The translations under genes were made by a program, and so were the position numbers. The notes below the pieces were generated by a model, which saw nothing but the letters and a program-made list of their open reading frames with translations, searched no databases and was not told the DNA's origin. This document shows positions 10,486 through 20,583 of a DNA stretch of 24,656 nucleotides, piece after piece; position 1 is the first letter of the stretch, and each line of letters starts with the position of its first letter. Source of the stretch: Welwitschia mirabilis (Eukaryota > Gnetophyta > Gnetopsida > Welwitschiales); assembly GCA_051453625.1 (NCBI GenBank), contig JBOZIK010000001.1:127500776-127525431 (forward strand), given 5' to 3'.

Positions 10486-10495
10486 NNNNNNNNNN
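10486..10495. other. 10-N gap in the 3' LTR
   Basis: Ten N, 16 bases from the LTR end. The partner LTR has TTTTTTAC at this place, suggesting only a few unresolved bases. Confidence 0.95.
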
Positions 10496-11421
10496 TCACA
10501 ATTAAAAGCTTTAAACTTTCATGGATGCTTTTGTTAAATATTTAGGCTAAAAATTCTTAAATAAATCTAAATGCATGTAAAAATACATCTTGAAGTAACT
10601 TTGAAGGTAAAGAAGATAAATAACTTACATAACATTAAATACATGAGAAAATAACTACTTCTTTATTTGAAGGATAGCACAAGTATCATAGTAACATCAT
10701 ATCTCAAAATGTTAATTAAAGGATATAATAAATTACAAGTTACAAGAATGAATAGATCACTCCATTTTTTATTATTTCTCATGTATAAGCTATAAAAATC
10801 AATATGTCAAATGCCCTCCTTGGTAATTAACTTATCTTTTTCTATGCTCTACTTAACCATCTATTAAACACAAATAGCATGGTGTGGGAACTATAACCTT
10901 CACAGCTCCTAGTATGTCCCATGATAAGTTCTTAGATAAGGGGTTTTCCAAGCTCAAGAAGGAATCCTCAATAAAATAAAATGACCAAAACCTTATAGCA
11001 AAATACAAAATTTGGATGCAAATATCTAAGTCTTAGTAATTCAAGAATGTATAACGAATAGTATTCTCTATTAGAAGGGTGTCAAAAATACTCATTTGTC
11101 TAGAGGTTCATTCCTATGGCCAATAGGAACCCTTTAGATGGGATAAACCCTCTTAAGCTGCATGACATGCATAACTAGATGGGTCACAAACATCATACTA
11201 ATCACTTTAATAGCTTACTTCCATAGCCAATGAGAGCTCTTCAGGTGGCCTAGCTCCTAAAGCCATATAATTAGGTTACTTAGTAAGGTTTTAAAATTAG
11301 AACAATCAAGAAATTTCATATTTAATTAGAGATTTATAAGAGAGAATATGAAAAATCCATGAAACCTATAAGAGATGCAAGAAATAGATGGATGTCCATA
11401 AACCATTCAAAAAAATAATGG

Positions 11422-11520
11422 AAAAATCATAAATCATACAAGAAAGGATTCAAAGAATCATAAATCATATAAGAAAGNNNNNNNNNNGAAAGAACATAAA
11501 AACCATACAAGAAAATATAT
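11422..11520 (-). repeat. 32-bp minisatellite in U5 region of the 3' LTR
   Basis: Degenerate units of the form AATCATAAATCATACAAGAA repeat at about 32-bp spacing; three are visible, and the 10-N gap at 11478-11487 falls inside the array. The partner LTR has about four units at 19556-19680, so unit number differs between the LTRs. Confidence 0.65.
11478..11487. other. 10-N gap in the minisatellite
   Basis: Ten N inside the 32-bp repeat array, a place where short-read assembly commonly breaks. Confidence 0.95.
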
Positions 11521-11651
11521 TAAGCCACAAAACCATACCTGTATCAAAACGAAGATTCAAGAACTTTTAAAGTTTTTAAGGCTTAAAGGTTTGAAGGGTT
11601 ATCTAAGCTTCAATGTTCAGTAAAAGTAAGGGGAAAGAGAGAGGAGGATCC

Positions 11652-11659
11652 TATTTATA
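11652..11659 (-). promoter_or_regulatory. TATA box of the 3' LTR
   Basis: Minus-strand TATAAATA followed by GGATCCTCC. The partner LTR has GATAAATA at the aligned site (19830-19837), so the copy in the 5' LTR, which would drive the element, is the mutated one. Confidence 0.65.
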
Positions 11660-11693
11660 ACTAAAGTTTGGTGAGTGTGAATGGTTACAAGAA

Positions 11694-11823
11694 TATGAAG
11701 ACAAACCTTCATAAAGAAGGATGGTTAAGGTGGCAAAAGTTGGTAAATATTCTTTATATATGAAGACAAGACATCATGAAGGAGGATGGTTGAGTTGATG
11801 AAAGTTGATAAAAATTTAGTAAC
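11694..11823 (-). repeat. 65-bp tandem duplication in U3 (3' LTR)
   Basis: Two units beginning TATGAAGACAA at 11694 and 11759 share GAAGGATGGTT and AAAGTTG blocks. The same two-unit arrangement with the same 65-bp period is in the partner LTR (19873-20002), so it is a family trait and predates insertion. It lies directly upstream of the TATA box in transcription direction. Confidence 0.75.
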
Positions 11824-12398
11824 CACCTTTATTCCATTTCTTTTTAGGCCATTAGATGTATTTATATCTCAATATTAAATAATAATACTCCTCATGAAAT
11901 TTTGACAATAGCACAAGATTTTGAAAACCATATTTAAATTATTCCCTAGATAAAAGTACAACAGTTACAAAATTTTAACCATAAGAATCATAATTAAATC
12001 ATAAGACAAAGGAAATATTATGAGTACTACAAATTATAAGGTGTTATTACATAAAATTTTCATAACAACATTTGCATCACTAGAAATTTTAAAATACATA
12101 CATGTAATAATTTGAATAGCTTGAGGATATATAACAATATTTTTTCATGTAAAATAAATAATAATAAAATAATCACATAATAAAAATAATATTAATAAAC
12201 CATTAAAGATCATTCTTAAGGATTATAAAATAATATTATGGATTTGACATAATAAAGGACTTAAAAGTACAAAATTTTCCATGATTTAATGTTATCTTAA
12301 TAAATACAATATATATACATTAGCTTGTGGATTTTATAAAACTATTGAAATTAAATTTTTAAGCTAAATCCTTGGACTTAAAAAACTGGGACATGACA

Positions 12399-12411
12399 TT
12401 TCTCCACCCCG
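12399..12411 (-). promoter_or_regulatory. Polypurine tract before the 3' LTR
   Basis: The minus strand reads CGGGGTGGAGAAA immediately before the LTR start TGTCATGTCCC. This is the plus-strand DNA primer site of LTR retrotransposons. The sequence just upstream (about 12412-12437, minus strand GTTTCAAGGATGAAACTTTTTA) matches the usual chromovirus 3' end of type GAGGACGAAATTCTTTTAAG, the last trace of polyprotein. Confidence 0.75.
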
Positions 12412-13239
12412 TAAAAAGTTTCATCCTTGAAACTTAAAGAAGAAAACTTAGCTCTTCAATACATCTAATTTATACTTTCTAGTTTCTTTTGCTTTTATTT
12501 CTCATAATTTTTTTACTTTATAAAGTTAAATTTATCTTCCTTCAACATTGTATAAATTGTTAATTAAGTTGGAATGTTGTCTTTAGGCTTAATAATTGAT
12601 TATTATGATAACATCAATCATCTCTTATGGCTAGAATGATTAAACATCTACAAATTTTCTTCCTATTCTATATCCGTCTCTTTGTTGTAAATTGTCTTTT
12701 CTATCCTATTTAGTTCTAATAAAGGATGGTTCTCTCATAGATACGTGGCTTCCATTACATTATACATACTTTTATCAAGTTTTCTCACATTTGTATGTTG
12801 ATAACTTAAGCCAAATCTTCTTTTTCTTTTACTCGTGAAAGTAATCTACATTTATACTTTAAGATAACACATGCAAAAGGGGTAAATATTACACTATATA
12901 AGGGTTTATCAAGTAACATTGAGTATGATGCACTATAGTATACTAACATAAAAATAAAAGGCTATTTTTTATTTCTTAACCTTTAGATATGTAAGCACTA
13001 AAACTACTACATTTTCAAATAAATTTAGCCTTCATGTGCACTTATATAGCTATTCCCATAGATCTTTTTATAACAATAGTCTTGTAGATTTTGTGGTAAA
13101 TAAGATAATATAGAATAAGGTTGAAGAAGTAAGGATCATGTTTTTTATGTTTTTTGATGTAAAATTCATGCTTTGTAATACACATAACAATTCCATTACT
13201 AATGTCATTATTATTATTGTTTTGATTGTTTGGAATTTA

Positions 13240-13249
13240 NNNNNNNNNN
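13240..13249. other. 10-N gap
   Basis: Ten N within A+T-rich internal sequence of the element; no feature is affected. Confidence 0.95.
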
Positions 13250-13455
13250 TCATAAATTAATAAAAGTATGCAAGCATTTAAAATTCCAACCATACACTAT
13301 ACATATATTCAACTCTTGCCTTTAAGTTATTATACAATAATCAATTAGGTTCAAACTATCCCAGAACTATAAAATACCAAGAAAATAAAATCTAATATTG
13401 TTTAAATTCCATCTAACTATCTCATACTCTCATAATTACTTTGATAAAAGAACAT

Positions 13456-14205
13456 TTGTGTCTGTGTGTGTGTGTGCGAACACGCGCTCTCGTGTGTGTG
13501 TGTGCGCGTGAATGTNNNNNNNNNNNNNNNNNNNNNNNNNNNNNNNNNNNNNNNNNNNNNNNNNNNNNNNNNNNNNNNNNNNNNNNNNNNNNNNNNNNNN
13601 NNNNNNNNNNNNNNNNNNNNNNNNNNNNNNNNNNNNNNNNNNNNNNNNNNNNNNNNNNNNNNNNNNNNNNNNNNNNNNNNNNNNNNNNNNNNNNNNNNNN
13701 NNNNNNNNNNNNNNNNNNNNNNNNNNNNNNNNNNNNNNNNNNNNNNNNNNNNNNNNNNNNNNNNNNNNNNNNNNNNNNNNNNNNNNNNNNNNNNNNNNNN
13801 NNNNNNNNNNNNNNNNNNNNNNNNNNNNNNNNNNNNNNNNNNNNNNNNNNNNNNNNNNNNNNNNNNNNNNNNNNNNNNNNNNNNNNNNNNNNNNNNNNNN
13901 NNNNNNNNNNNNNNNNNNNNNNNNNNNNNNNNNNNNNNNNNNNNNNNNNNNNNNNNNNNNNNNNNNNNNNNNNNNNNNNNNNNNNNNNNNNNNNNNNNNN
14001 NNNNNNNNNNNNNNNNNNNNNNNNNNNNNNNNNNNNNNNNNNNNNNNNNNNNNNNNNNNNNNNNNNNNNNNNNNNNNNNNNNNNNNNNNNNNNNNNNNNN
14101 NNNNNNNNNNNNNNNNNNNNNNNNNNNNNNNNNNNNNNNNNNNNNNNNNNNNNNNNNNNNNNNNNNNNNNNNNNNNNNNNNNNNNNNNNNNNNNNNNNNN
14201 NNNNN

Positions 14206-14268
<63 letters not shown>
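13456..14268. repeat. TG/CA microsatellite with a 690-N gap inside
   Basis: The left side is an impure (TG)n with CpG-containing interruptions (CGAACACGCGCTCTCG, 13477-13492). The right side is a pure (TG) run from 14206 to 14268, about 31 units. The 690 N at 13516-14205 look like a size-estimated gap. Alternating purine-pyrimidine DNA of this kind can adopt Z-form and is hard to assemble. Confidence 0.9.
13516..14205. other. Assembly gap of 690 N
   Basis: 690 N bounded on both sides by TG repeats. The odd length suggests estimation from read pairs. Reading frames drawn through it are artefacts of the N run and the TG repeat. Confidence 0.98.
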
Positions 14269-14271
<3 letters not shown>

Positions 14272-14461
14272 CCTTAAGAACTATTCTTTCACTGCAAGTT
14301 TACTAGTACTAATTTTTCCTTTACCAAAAGCAAAATAAACATAAACTTTATAAGATGATAAGGTATTTTTATTTCTTTGTTTTAAGGTTCTTTATGTCTT
14401 TAAAAGTTAAAATTTTATCTTGACTACTTTAAGATATTACCTAAATTACAATAATTGTAAA

Positions 14462-14533
14462 TATAACTATTTCACACATATTTCATTAAATACATAAATA
14501 CTTTATTATATAACTATTTCACACATATTTCAT
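14462..14533 (+). repeat. Exact 25-bp direct repeat, period 47
   Basis: The same 25 bases (TATAACTATTTCACACATAT and five more) occur at 14462-14486 and 14509-14533. Exact identity in otherwise decayed DNA suggests a local duplication younger than most surrounding mutations. Confidence 0.8.
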
Positions 14534-17500
14534 AAATATATTAACATGTTCAATTATGTCTTTTCTTTATTTCCTATCTTGGTTACCTATACTTAAAATA
14601 ACCATAAAATGTTTTCTATTTTATTTTCCTTTATATATAATATAATTTCCTACATAATAGTTATCATCTTATATTTTCTTTACAGAATATAATCTATTGT
14701 ACAATATTTACTATTCTAATTTACTATATCATATAATCTTTTTTATCTTTTCCATTATATATTATTTATTAGATTTTCTTTATACTATCTTCTATGATTT
14801 TAAGCTCATTTCCTATCTTACATGTCTAATGTTTACTACTTGGCCCAAGATAAAAATCATAACTAAGTGGCTCCAACATTAAGCCCACTTATTTTTACGT
14901 TATCTATAGTCATGTACATTAAAGAGAAAAATATTATCTCTTTAATGAAATCTCCTTATATAGTTTTATATTATATTATATTTCTATACTATATTATAAT
15001 TATTTTTATGTGAAAAGAGAAATAAGAGGATACGAATCATAAGATCTCATTAACTAATGACTTAACCACTGCTGTATGGCACTTAAATCTCCTTTATAAC
15101 TATGCTAATATCTTATCTATTACATTATTGTATTAAAACAAATATTTTTAAAACTCTTTTAGACATTCGTTTCCCTTGTTTTTCTTTTTTTAAAGTGTTG
15201 TACACATGGTGGACAAGTGTTCATCATGTAGAATTCTTGTTAATAAGGATCTCTTTTCTCCTCCAATGTTCTTTCTTTTCCTAAAACTTTGACTTAATGT
15301 TGTTCTCCAATGTTTCTCTTCCATTTACTCATAGCATTAACATTGATCAATTTCTAATGAAGTAATTCTAGGTACTTTAGATCAAGACTAAAGCATTCTT
15401 GTTTAGATCATTACCATTTATTTTATTGCAGGGCTTTGTTATTTGTTCTTTATTGAGTTTAGGTTTCATTTGAGTTTAGGTGATATACCTAGCGGATTGT
15501 AGCACAGAACTTTTTTCTATAGAATTACTAATATGCAGAGCATTTACATTAACATTTTTTAACTCAAATGCATTATCAAGTAAGACAATTATCATACAAG
15601 GGAACTACAAGAGATTATATTCATTATAATATGTAAAGAGACTTCTCTTAAGAGGAGGATCAAGAATCTAGGCAAAACTCTCATAAATTTCATCCAAAAG
15701 AGGATGTTATTCCTTTTATGTTTTCTTGTTTCTACCTTTAGTTTCTTTTAGTTTAGATGTACTATTTATTATTGTTCTTTATTTTATTTGAGTGTATATT
15801 TGAGATATTAAGAAAGTAAGTAAAGCATCATAAAATAATGTATTTACATTTCTTATTATTTTCTAGCTCTAAAATCCAGTATGTCCTTGCAAACATAGCT
15901 TTTTATAGCATGCTAACTTGTGGATTTTTTTAAATCCCATTTACTATAGTATTTTATTAATTTTCTTATCCTCATAGTACTAAATGAGGATAAGGTGCTT
16001 ACGAGAGGATAGACTTAAGTAGTTTAATTTATTAGAGGATGATGTTCTTTAGGAAAAACTAAGAGACATATAGAGAGCTTAATGCTTTAAGATAAACAAC
16101 AAGAATGTTTTGATGTGGTAGGAAAAAACAAAGTGTAATTAAGCTTGACAAAGATAGTGGATGACCAGTATGTTTGAAATTCCAAATTTTCCTAGTAATA
16201 TCTTTTTAATGTTTTTAACTTATTTCAAAACGTTTTTCTTCCAATAAATGAAATAACTAGTTCTTTCTTTGTGTTTGAAAATTGTGAAGGTCTACCCTCA
16301 TTAATACCTACTAGAAAATACTAGATGCATTTAAAGGAAATAATTATAACAACATTTTAGATGAGCTTATGATGGAGAAGTACATATCTATGTCATGTTT
16401 CTTAGCATATACCTATGTACTCTAGACATTACTAGGTTGAATTCATAAATCACTTTTGTGGTTTTTAGGTAAAAATTAGAAATTTATTTATCTAATTTCA
16501 ATGCTAAGATGCCTGGTACCTCTCTATTTTATGTTTCATGTATGATTTTTCCAATGATGTAATTTATTCCTTATGTTACAAAGGATTTCTTTTGATATGT
16601 GAAGCTATTTACAAGTGATGTATTTCTCAATTTTTTCATTAGACTTATGAAATCCATGTTATCCACAACTACTAACAAGAATATCAATTCTGTATGAACT
16701 ATTGGATTCATCCTTTCATGCTTGAAACAAACTACTATAGGCCTAATATTGTTTTCTTAGAGTAACCAAGCAAAATCATCTAGTGCAAATGTTTTCTAAT
16801 TAAATTCTCTTATTTTGAAGGTAAGAGCATATTGTCATATGTACCCCTCAAGAAATGCATTTTCTATCTTTTAGATTTCCATCTTTACATTATCGATAAA
16901 CATGAAACAAAGACCTTGATGAAACTGTAGATAGCAATATCAAATTAAAAGATAAGATTTAATGCCTTTCCTTTTTTTTTATTGTTTACTTATTGCACAT
17001 AACTAGCATAAAATATTTAAGAAGGTTTCCATATGATTTGAAGCTCCATATTTACTTATTACAAATTAAAAGTTACTTAATCACTTCTAGTGAGTAATAA
17101 AATCAGATGCAATTAGTAAATGTATAATTCCTCCATGAGTATAGAGAAACATCATGACTTTAATGGTTTTAAGAGACATTAAAGTAAGTACATGAGAGAA
17201 TCTTAGTTCTATTCAATAGAGAGTTACTTATCTTCATAAGGCTAGGTCTTAAAAGTAAGTCCTTGATGATGTTAGTTTCTTCTTATTTTACATCTCATCA
17301 AGTTTTCTCTCATTAATTAAAGGCTAAAAATGTATTATAGTTTTGAAGATATCTTATAGGTCATTTTTTATAATCCTAGGCATGATAATTATTCCATGTG
17401 AAGTTCTAATACTATCTAAATGTATTTGCTACCTTAATAGTTCATTTAACTATAAATTTAATTTTTTAAATTCTTATTTAACAATGCAACTCAACATCAT

Positions 17501-17644
17501 AAGTTTGATTATTATGTATCATTCATAATATCAAAGAAACATTATAAGTTTAATTGTTAAGTATAACTCAAAAATAAAAATTATTTACACTAGTTAATTC
17601 ATTTGTTCAACCATACAATGTTTTCACCAAAGGTTTATTACAAC

Positions 17645-18485
17645 TACTACATCTTAAAATTAAAATAAGGTTGACATGAAACTTAATCCAAATTTATTAA
17701 TTATCAATAATTAAATCAATCTTTATGAAATGTCTAATAGATTAAAAAGGATTTTCCGGACTTATTTTATAGTATATAGTTATAGAAGATGATTTCTTAC
17801 TTGCTGCTTCTCCTCACCTTGATCAAATTTGTAGAATCCCCCTTTGTTTTCGCTTTCTTCAAGATGAACTATATTTATCATGAAGTTATTAATTGGTATT
17901 AGGTCATAATGTCTAATCCCTCTTCCAAAGGGGAGGTTCTCTTTTAAATGTGTAACAACCATGCCTTTGTCATTTAGCATGGCATCATCATACATTAGGC
18001 CACCTAACAACCATCTAACAATCATCTTTTGTAAGGAAGATGACATTTTATCATTTAAAATGCAAACATGCCACCTCATTAAGAAGGTGTCACATAACCA
18101 TAACACATTTTAATGGTAATTAAGATCTACTTACCATCTAGCATTAACCATTTACCACCTTATGAATATCAAATGATACTCAAATCAACATTTACAGAGA
18201 CACTTAAATCAACAAGTTATCTAATACCTCATTTTTCCATTAGCTTCATATGTTATGTTAATGAGTAACATATTATACCCTTGTTAACTTAAGTAATTAT
18301 GTTTAGCAAGATTAATGATATCTTACACATTCTCAATTAACCAAACTAACATGTCGATTTTTATTATTAGTTCTCCTTATTAACTCTTAGTCAATAAGTA
18401 AATTTTCATCTTTAAAACTAATCTAGGCATAAATTTGATGGACCTCTCATGCAATCAAACATGTTATGAAAGTCGGGGTATTACA
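17645..18485 (-). mobile_element. 3' LTR of a second, different gypsy element (left end uncertain)
   Basis: The right edge is clear: plus strand GGGGTATTACA ending at 18485, followed by the complement of a polypurine tract, so on the minus strand the LTR starts TGTAATACCCC. It does not match the LTR of the surrounding 10-kb element. A GATAAATA box (minus, 17872-17879) is a plausible decayed TATA. A dyad TGCCACCT/AGGTGTCA (18069-18092) lies about 200 bp upstream of it. The left edge is a guess at about 17645, where TACATCTTAA could be a mutated LTR end; similarity to a complete copy is needed. A 108-codon open frame (17780-18106, minus) crosses the box and is probably not a gene. Confidence 0.6.
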
Positions 18486-18498
18486 TCCTTCTTCCCTT
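18486..18498 (-). promoter_or_regulatory. Polypurine tract of the second element
   Basis: The minus strand reads AAGGGAAGAAGGA immediately before TGTAATACCCC, preceded by AGTTTCTAGGAGGAAACTTC. This is again the chromovirus-type 3' end. Only about 60 bp of this element's internal region remain before leader sequence of the host element begins. Confidence 0.75.
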
Positions 18499-18600
18499 AA
18501 GAAGTTTCCTCCTAGAAACTACTATTAGACATTAATGCCATAAACATATCACTTTTAATTACTAACCAATAATAATAACTCACTACAGATCACATCCATA

Positions 18601-18612
18601 ACTATGATATCA
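18601..18612 (-). promoter_or_regulatory. Primer-binding site of the 10-kb element, decayed tRNA-iMet type
   Basis: Three bases after the 5' LTR end, the minus strand reads TGATATCATAGT. The usual plant site is TGGTATCAGAGC (9 of 12 match, two of three differences are transitions). Its place next to the right LTR fixes this as the 5' LTR. Confidence 0.75.
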
Positions 18613-19555
18613 AAATGTAACATCCTAGTTTTTTACAACTAAAATCTTTAAACTTTCATGAATCATTTTATTAAATATTTAGATCAACAATTCTTTAATA
18701 AATCTAAATGCATGAAAAAATACATTCTTAAGTAACTTTGAAGGTAAAGAAGACAAATGACTTACGTAATATTAAATACATGAAAAAATAAATACTTCTT
18801 TATTTCCAAGAGAGCAAAAGTATCATATTAACATCATATCTCAAAAATTTGACTAAAATATATAATAGATTATAAGTTACAAGGATGAACAAATCAGTCC
18901 ATTTTTTATTTTTTTTTATGCATAAGCTAAAAAAATCAACATTTCAAATGCCCTCCTTGGTAATTAACTTAGCTTTTTTTATGCTTCATTCAATTACTTG
19001 TTAAACATAAACATCATGGTGTGAGAATTGTATTAAAATTCCCAACATGGTCCATGGTAAGGTCTTAGATAAGGGGATTTACAAGCTCTAGAAGGGATCT
19101 CATAAAAATTGAATGACCAAAAACTTTATATCAGAATACAATAATTTAGATACAAATATTCAAGTCTCAATAATTCAAAAATGTATAATGAATAGTATGC
19201 TCTATCCAAAGGGTGTTAAAAATACTCATTTATCTAGAGGTTCATTCTTATGGTTAATAAAAACCCTTTAGAGAGGATAAACCCTTTAAAGTCACATGAC
19301 ATGCATAACTAGATGGATTAAAAACATCACTCGGATTACTCTGATAGCTCACTTCCCTGTCAATGGGGTCCCTTCAAGTGGACTAGCCCTTGCATTCACA
19401 TAATTACATCAGTTATTAAGATTTTAAAACTAGAATGATTAAGATATTTCATGTGTAATTAGATATTCACAAGAGAAAATAAGTAAAACTCATGAAACTT
19501 ATAAGAGACGCAAGAAATAGATAGAAGCTCATAAATAATTTAAGAAAATAATGCA

Positions 19556-19680
19556 AGAACCATAATTCATATAATAAAGAATTTGAAGAATCATAAATCA
19601 TACAAGAAAGGAATTAAATCACATAAATCATACAAAACTAAAATAAAAGAACATAACAACCATATAAGAAAATAGATGAA
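19556..19680 (-). repeat. Minisatellite in U5 region of the 5' LTR
   Basis: About four degenerate 27-34-bp units (AATCATAAATCATACAAGAA type), one more than is visible in the partner LTR. Confidence 0.65.
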
Positions 19681-19829
19681 GCCACAAAATCATACCCATA
19701 TTAAAGTAAAGATTCAAGAACTCCCAAAGTTTCTACAGCTTAAAGTTTTAAAGGCTTATCCAAGCTCCAAAGTTTGATAGCAAAGGCTTCTCCAAAAATA
19801 AAAGTGACGAAAAGGGGGAAGGAGGGTCC

Positions 19830-19837
19830 TATTTATC
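19830..19837 (-). promoter_or_regulatory. Mutated TATA box of the 5' LTR
   Basis: Minus-strand GATAAATA at the place where the partner LTR has TATAAATA; spacing to the U3 duplication is conserved. Confidence 0.6.
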
Positions 19838-19872
19838 ATTGAGGTTTGGTGGAGTGGGAATCAATACAAGAA

Positions 19873-20002
19873 TATGAAGACAAAACATCATAAAGGAGGA
19901 TGGTTGAGATGGAAAAAGTTGGTAAACATTCTTTATATATGAAGACAAAAAATCATGAAGGAGGATGGTCAAGATCATAAAAGTTAATAAATATTTAGTA
20001 AC
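19873..20002 (-). repeat. 65-bp tandem duplication in U3 (5' LTR)
   Basis: Two units beginning TATGAAGACAA at 19873 and 19938, matching the pair at 11694-11823 in period and order. Confidence 0.75.
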
Positions 20003-20578
20003 CACCCTTATTCCATTTATTTTCAAGCCACTAGGTGCTTTTATACCTTAACAATAAATAACACTGCTCCTTATGAAATTTTTACAATAACATAAGTTTT
20101 CTAAAACAATATTTAAAATATTCTCTAGATAAAAGTGCAATAGTTATAAAATTTAATCATAAGAATCATAATTAAATCATAAGAATTTTTAACAAGGTAA
20201 TATAATGACTACTATAAATTGTGAGGTATTATTGCATAAAATTTTCACAATAAAAATTTCACCAACATAAATCTTAAAATACATACATGTAATAATTTGA
20301 CTAGCTTGAGGATATATAATAATATTTTTTCACATAAAATTAAGAAGAATGCAATAATCACATAAGAAAAATAATTTTAATGTTACCATTAAATATTATT
20401 CTAGAGGATTATAAAATAATACTATGGCTTTTAAAAAAAGAAGGATTTAAAAGTATAAAATTTTCTATAATTTAATGTTATCTTAATAGACAAAATATCT
20501 ATATTAGCTTGAGGAATCCATAAATTTGAATTAGATTTTTAAGCTAAAACATTGCACTTGAAAAATATAGATGTAATA

Positions 20579-20583
20579 ATGAA
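20579..20583. repeat. Target-site duplication ATGAA (right copy)
   Basis: It directly follows the LTR end at 20578 and is identical to 10465-10469. The LTR end was set by aligning the two LTRs, not by searching for the duplication, which makes the match more convincing. Confidence 0.8.

Larger units (their letters stand above)
10470..12398 (-). mobile_element. 3' LTR of the 10-kb retrotransposon
   Basis: 1929 bp including two 10-N gaps (10486-10495, 11478-11487). It aligns along its length with 18616-20578, at roughly 15-20 % difference where I compared by eye. Plus-strand ends are TGTAACATC and GGGACATGACA, giving the TG...CA rule. Reading on the minus strand: U3 with a 65-bp duplication (11694-11823), TATA box (11652-11659), then R-U5 with a minisatellite (11422-11520). 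A polypurine tract touches the U3 edge at 12399. Confidence 0.88.
12441..17640. other. Internal region of the 10-kb element without recognisable genes
   Basis: The gag-pol of a chromovirus should fill this stretch on the minus strand. I find no reverse transcriptase, integrase or chromodomain motif and no long frame on either strand; stops are dense. It contains two gaps (13240-13249 and 13516-14205), a TG microsatellite, and a 25-bp exact repeat (14462-14486, 14509-14533). It is either too decayed to read or non-coding filler, as in large non-autonomous elements. Confidence 0.5.
10470..20578 (-). mobile_element. Complete LTR retrotransposon, Tekay/Del-like chromovirus type, degenerate
   Basis: About 10.1 kb including gaps. 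Two diverged LTRs in direct orientation (10470-12398 and 18616-20578) are flanked by the perfect 5-bp duplication ATGAA. A tRNA-iMet-type primer site follows the right LTR and a polypurine tract precedes the left LTR, so transcription would run on the minus strand from right to left. LTR ends (TGTAACATC...GGGACATGACA on the plus strand) and the 3' polypurine context are those of plant chromoviruses in my knowledge of the family. The 6.2-kb internal region shows no recognisable gag, protease, reverse transcriptase, integrase or chromodomain, so the element is either extremely decayed, deleted or non-autonomous. It contains the 3' end of another element at about 17645-18530. Confidence 0.85.
18616..20578 (-). 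mobile_element. 5' LTR of the 10-kb retrotransposon
   Basis: 1963 bp, aligned end to end with the 3' LTR at 10470-12398. The plus-strand start is TGTAACATCC. The far end reads TAGATGTAATA where the partner has GGGACATGACA, so the terminal CA has become TA. Same internal order on the minus strand: U3 with the 65-bp duplication (19873-20002), mutated TATA box, R-U5 with the minisatellite (19556-19680). ATGAA follows at 20579. Confidence 0.87.

Noticed and set aside
13441-14338. Three overlapping plus-strand open frames of 264-290 codons
   Set aside because: They are open only because of 690 N and the TG repeat, which translates to alternating C and V without stops.
14697-15284. Two plus-strand open frames of about 60 codons rich in F, I and Y
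   Set aside because: Length and composition are what A+T-rich DNA gives by chance; no start context or conserved motif.
17780-18106. Minus-strand open frame of 108 codons, the longest free of N
   Set aside because: It crosses the TATA-like box of the second LTR, so most of it lies upstream of the presumed transcript; composition and content look like LTR sequence and I recognise no domain.
19829-20026. Minus-strand open frame of 65 codons
   Set aside because: It lies in U3 of the 5' LTR; it is open partly because of the in-frame-shifted 65-bp duplication.
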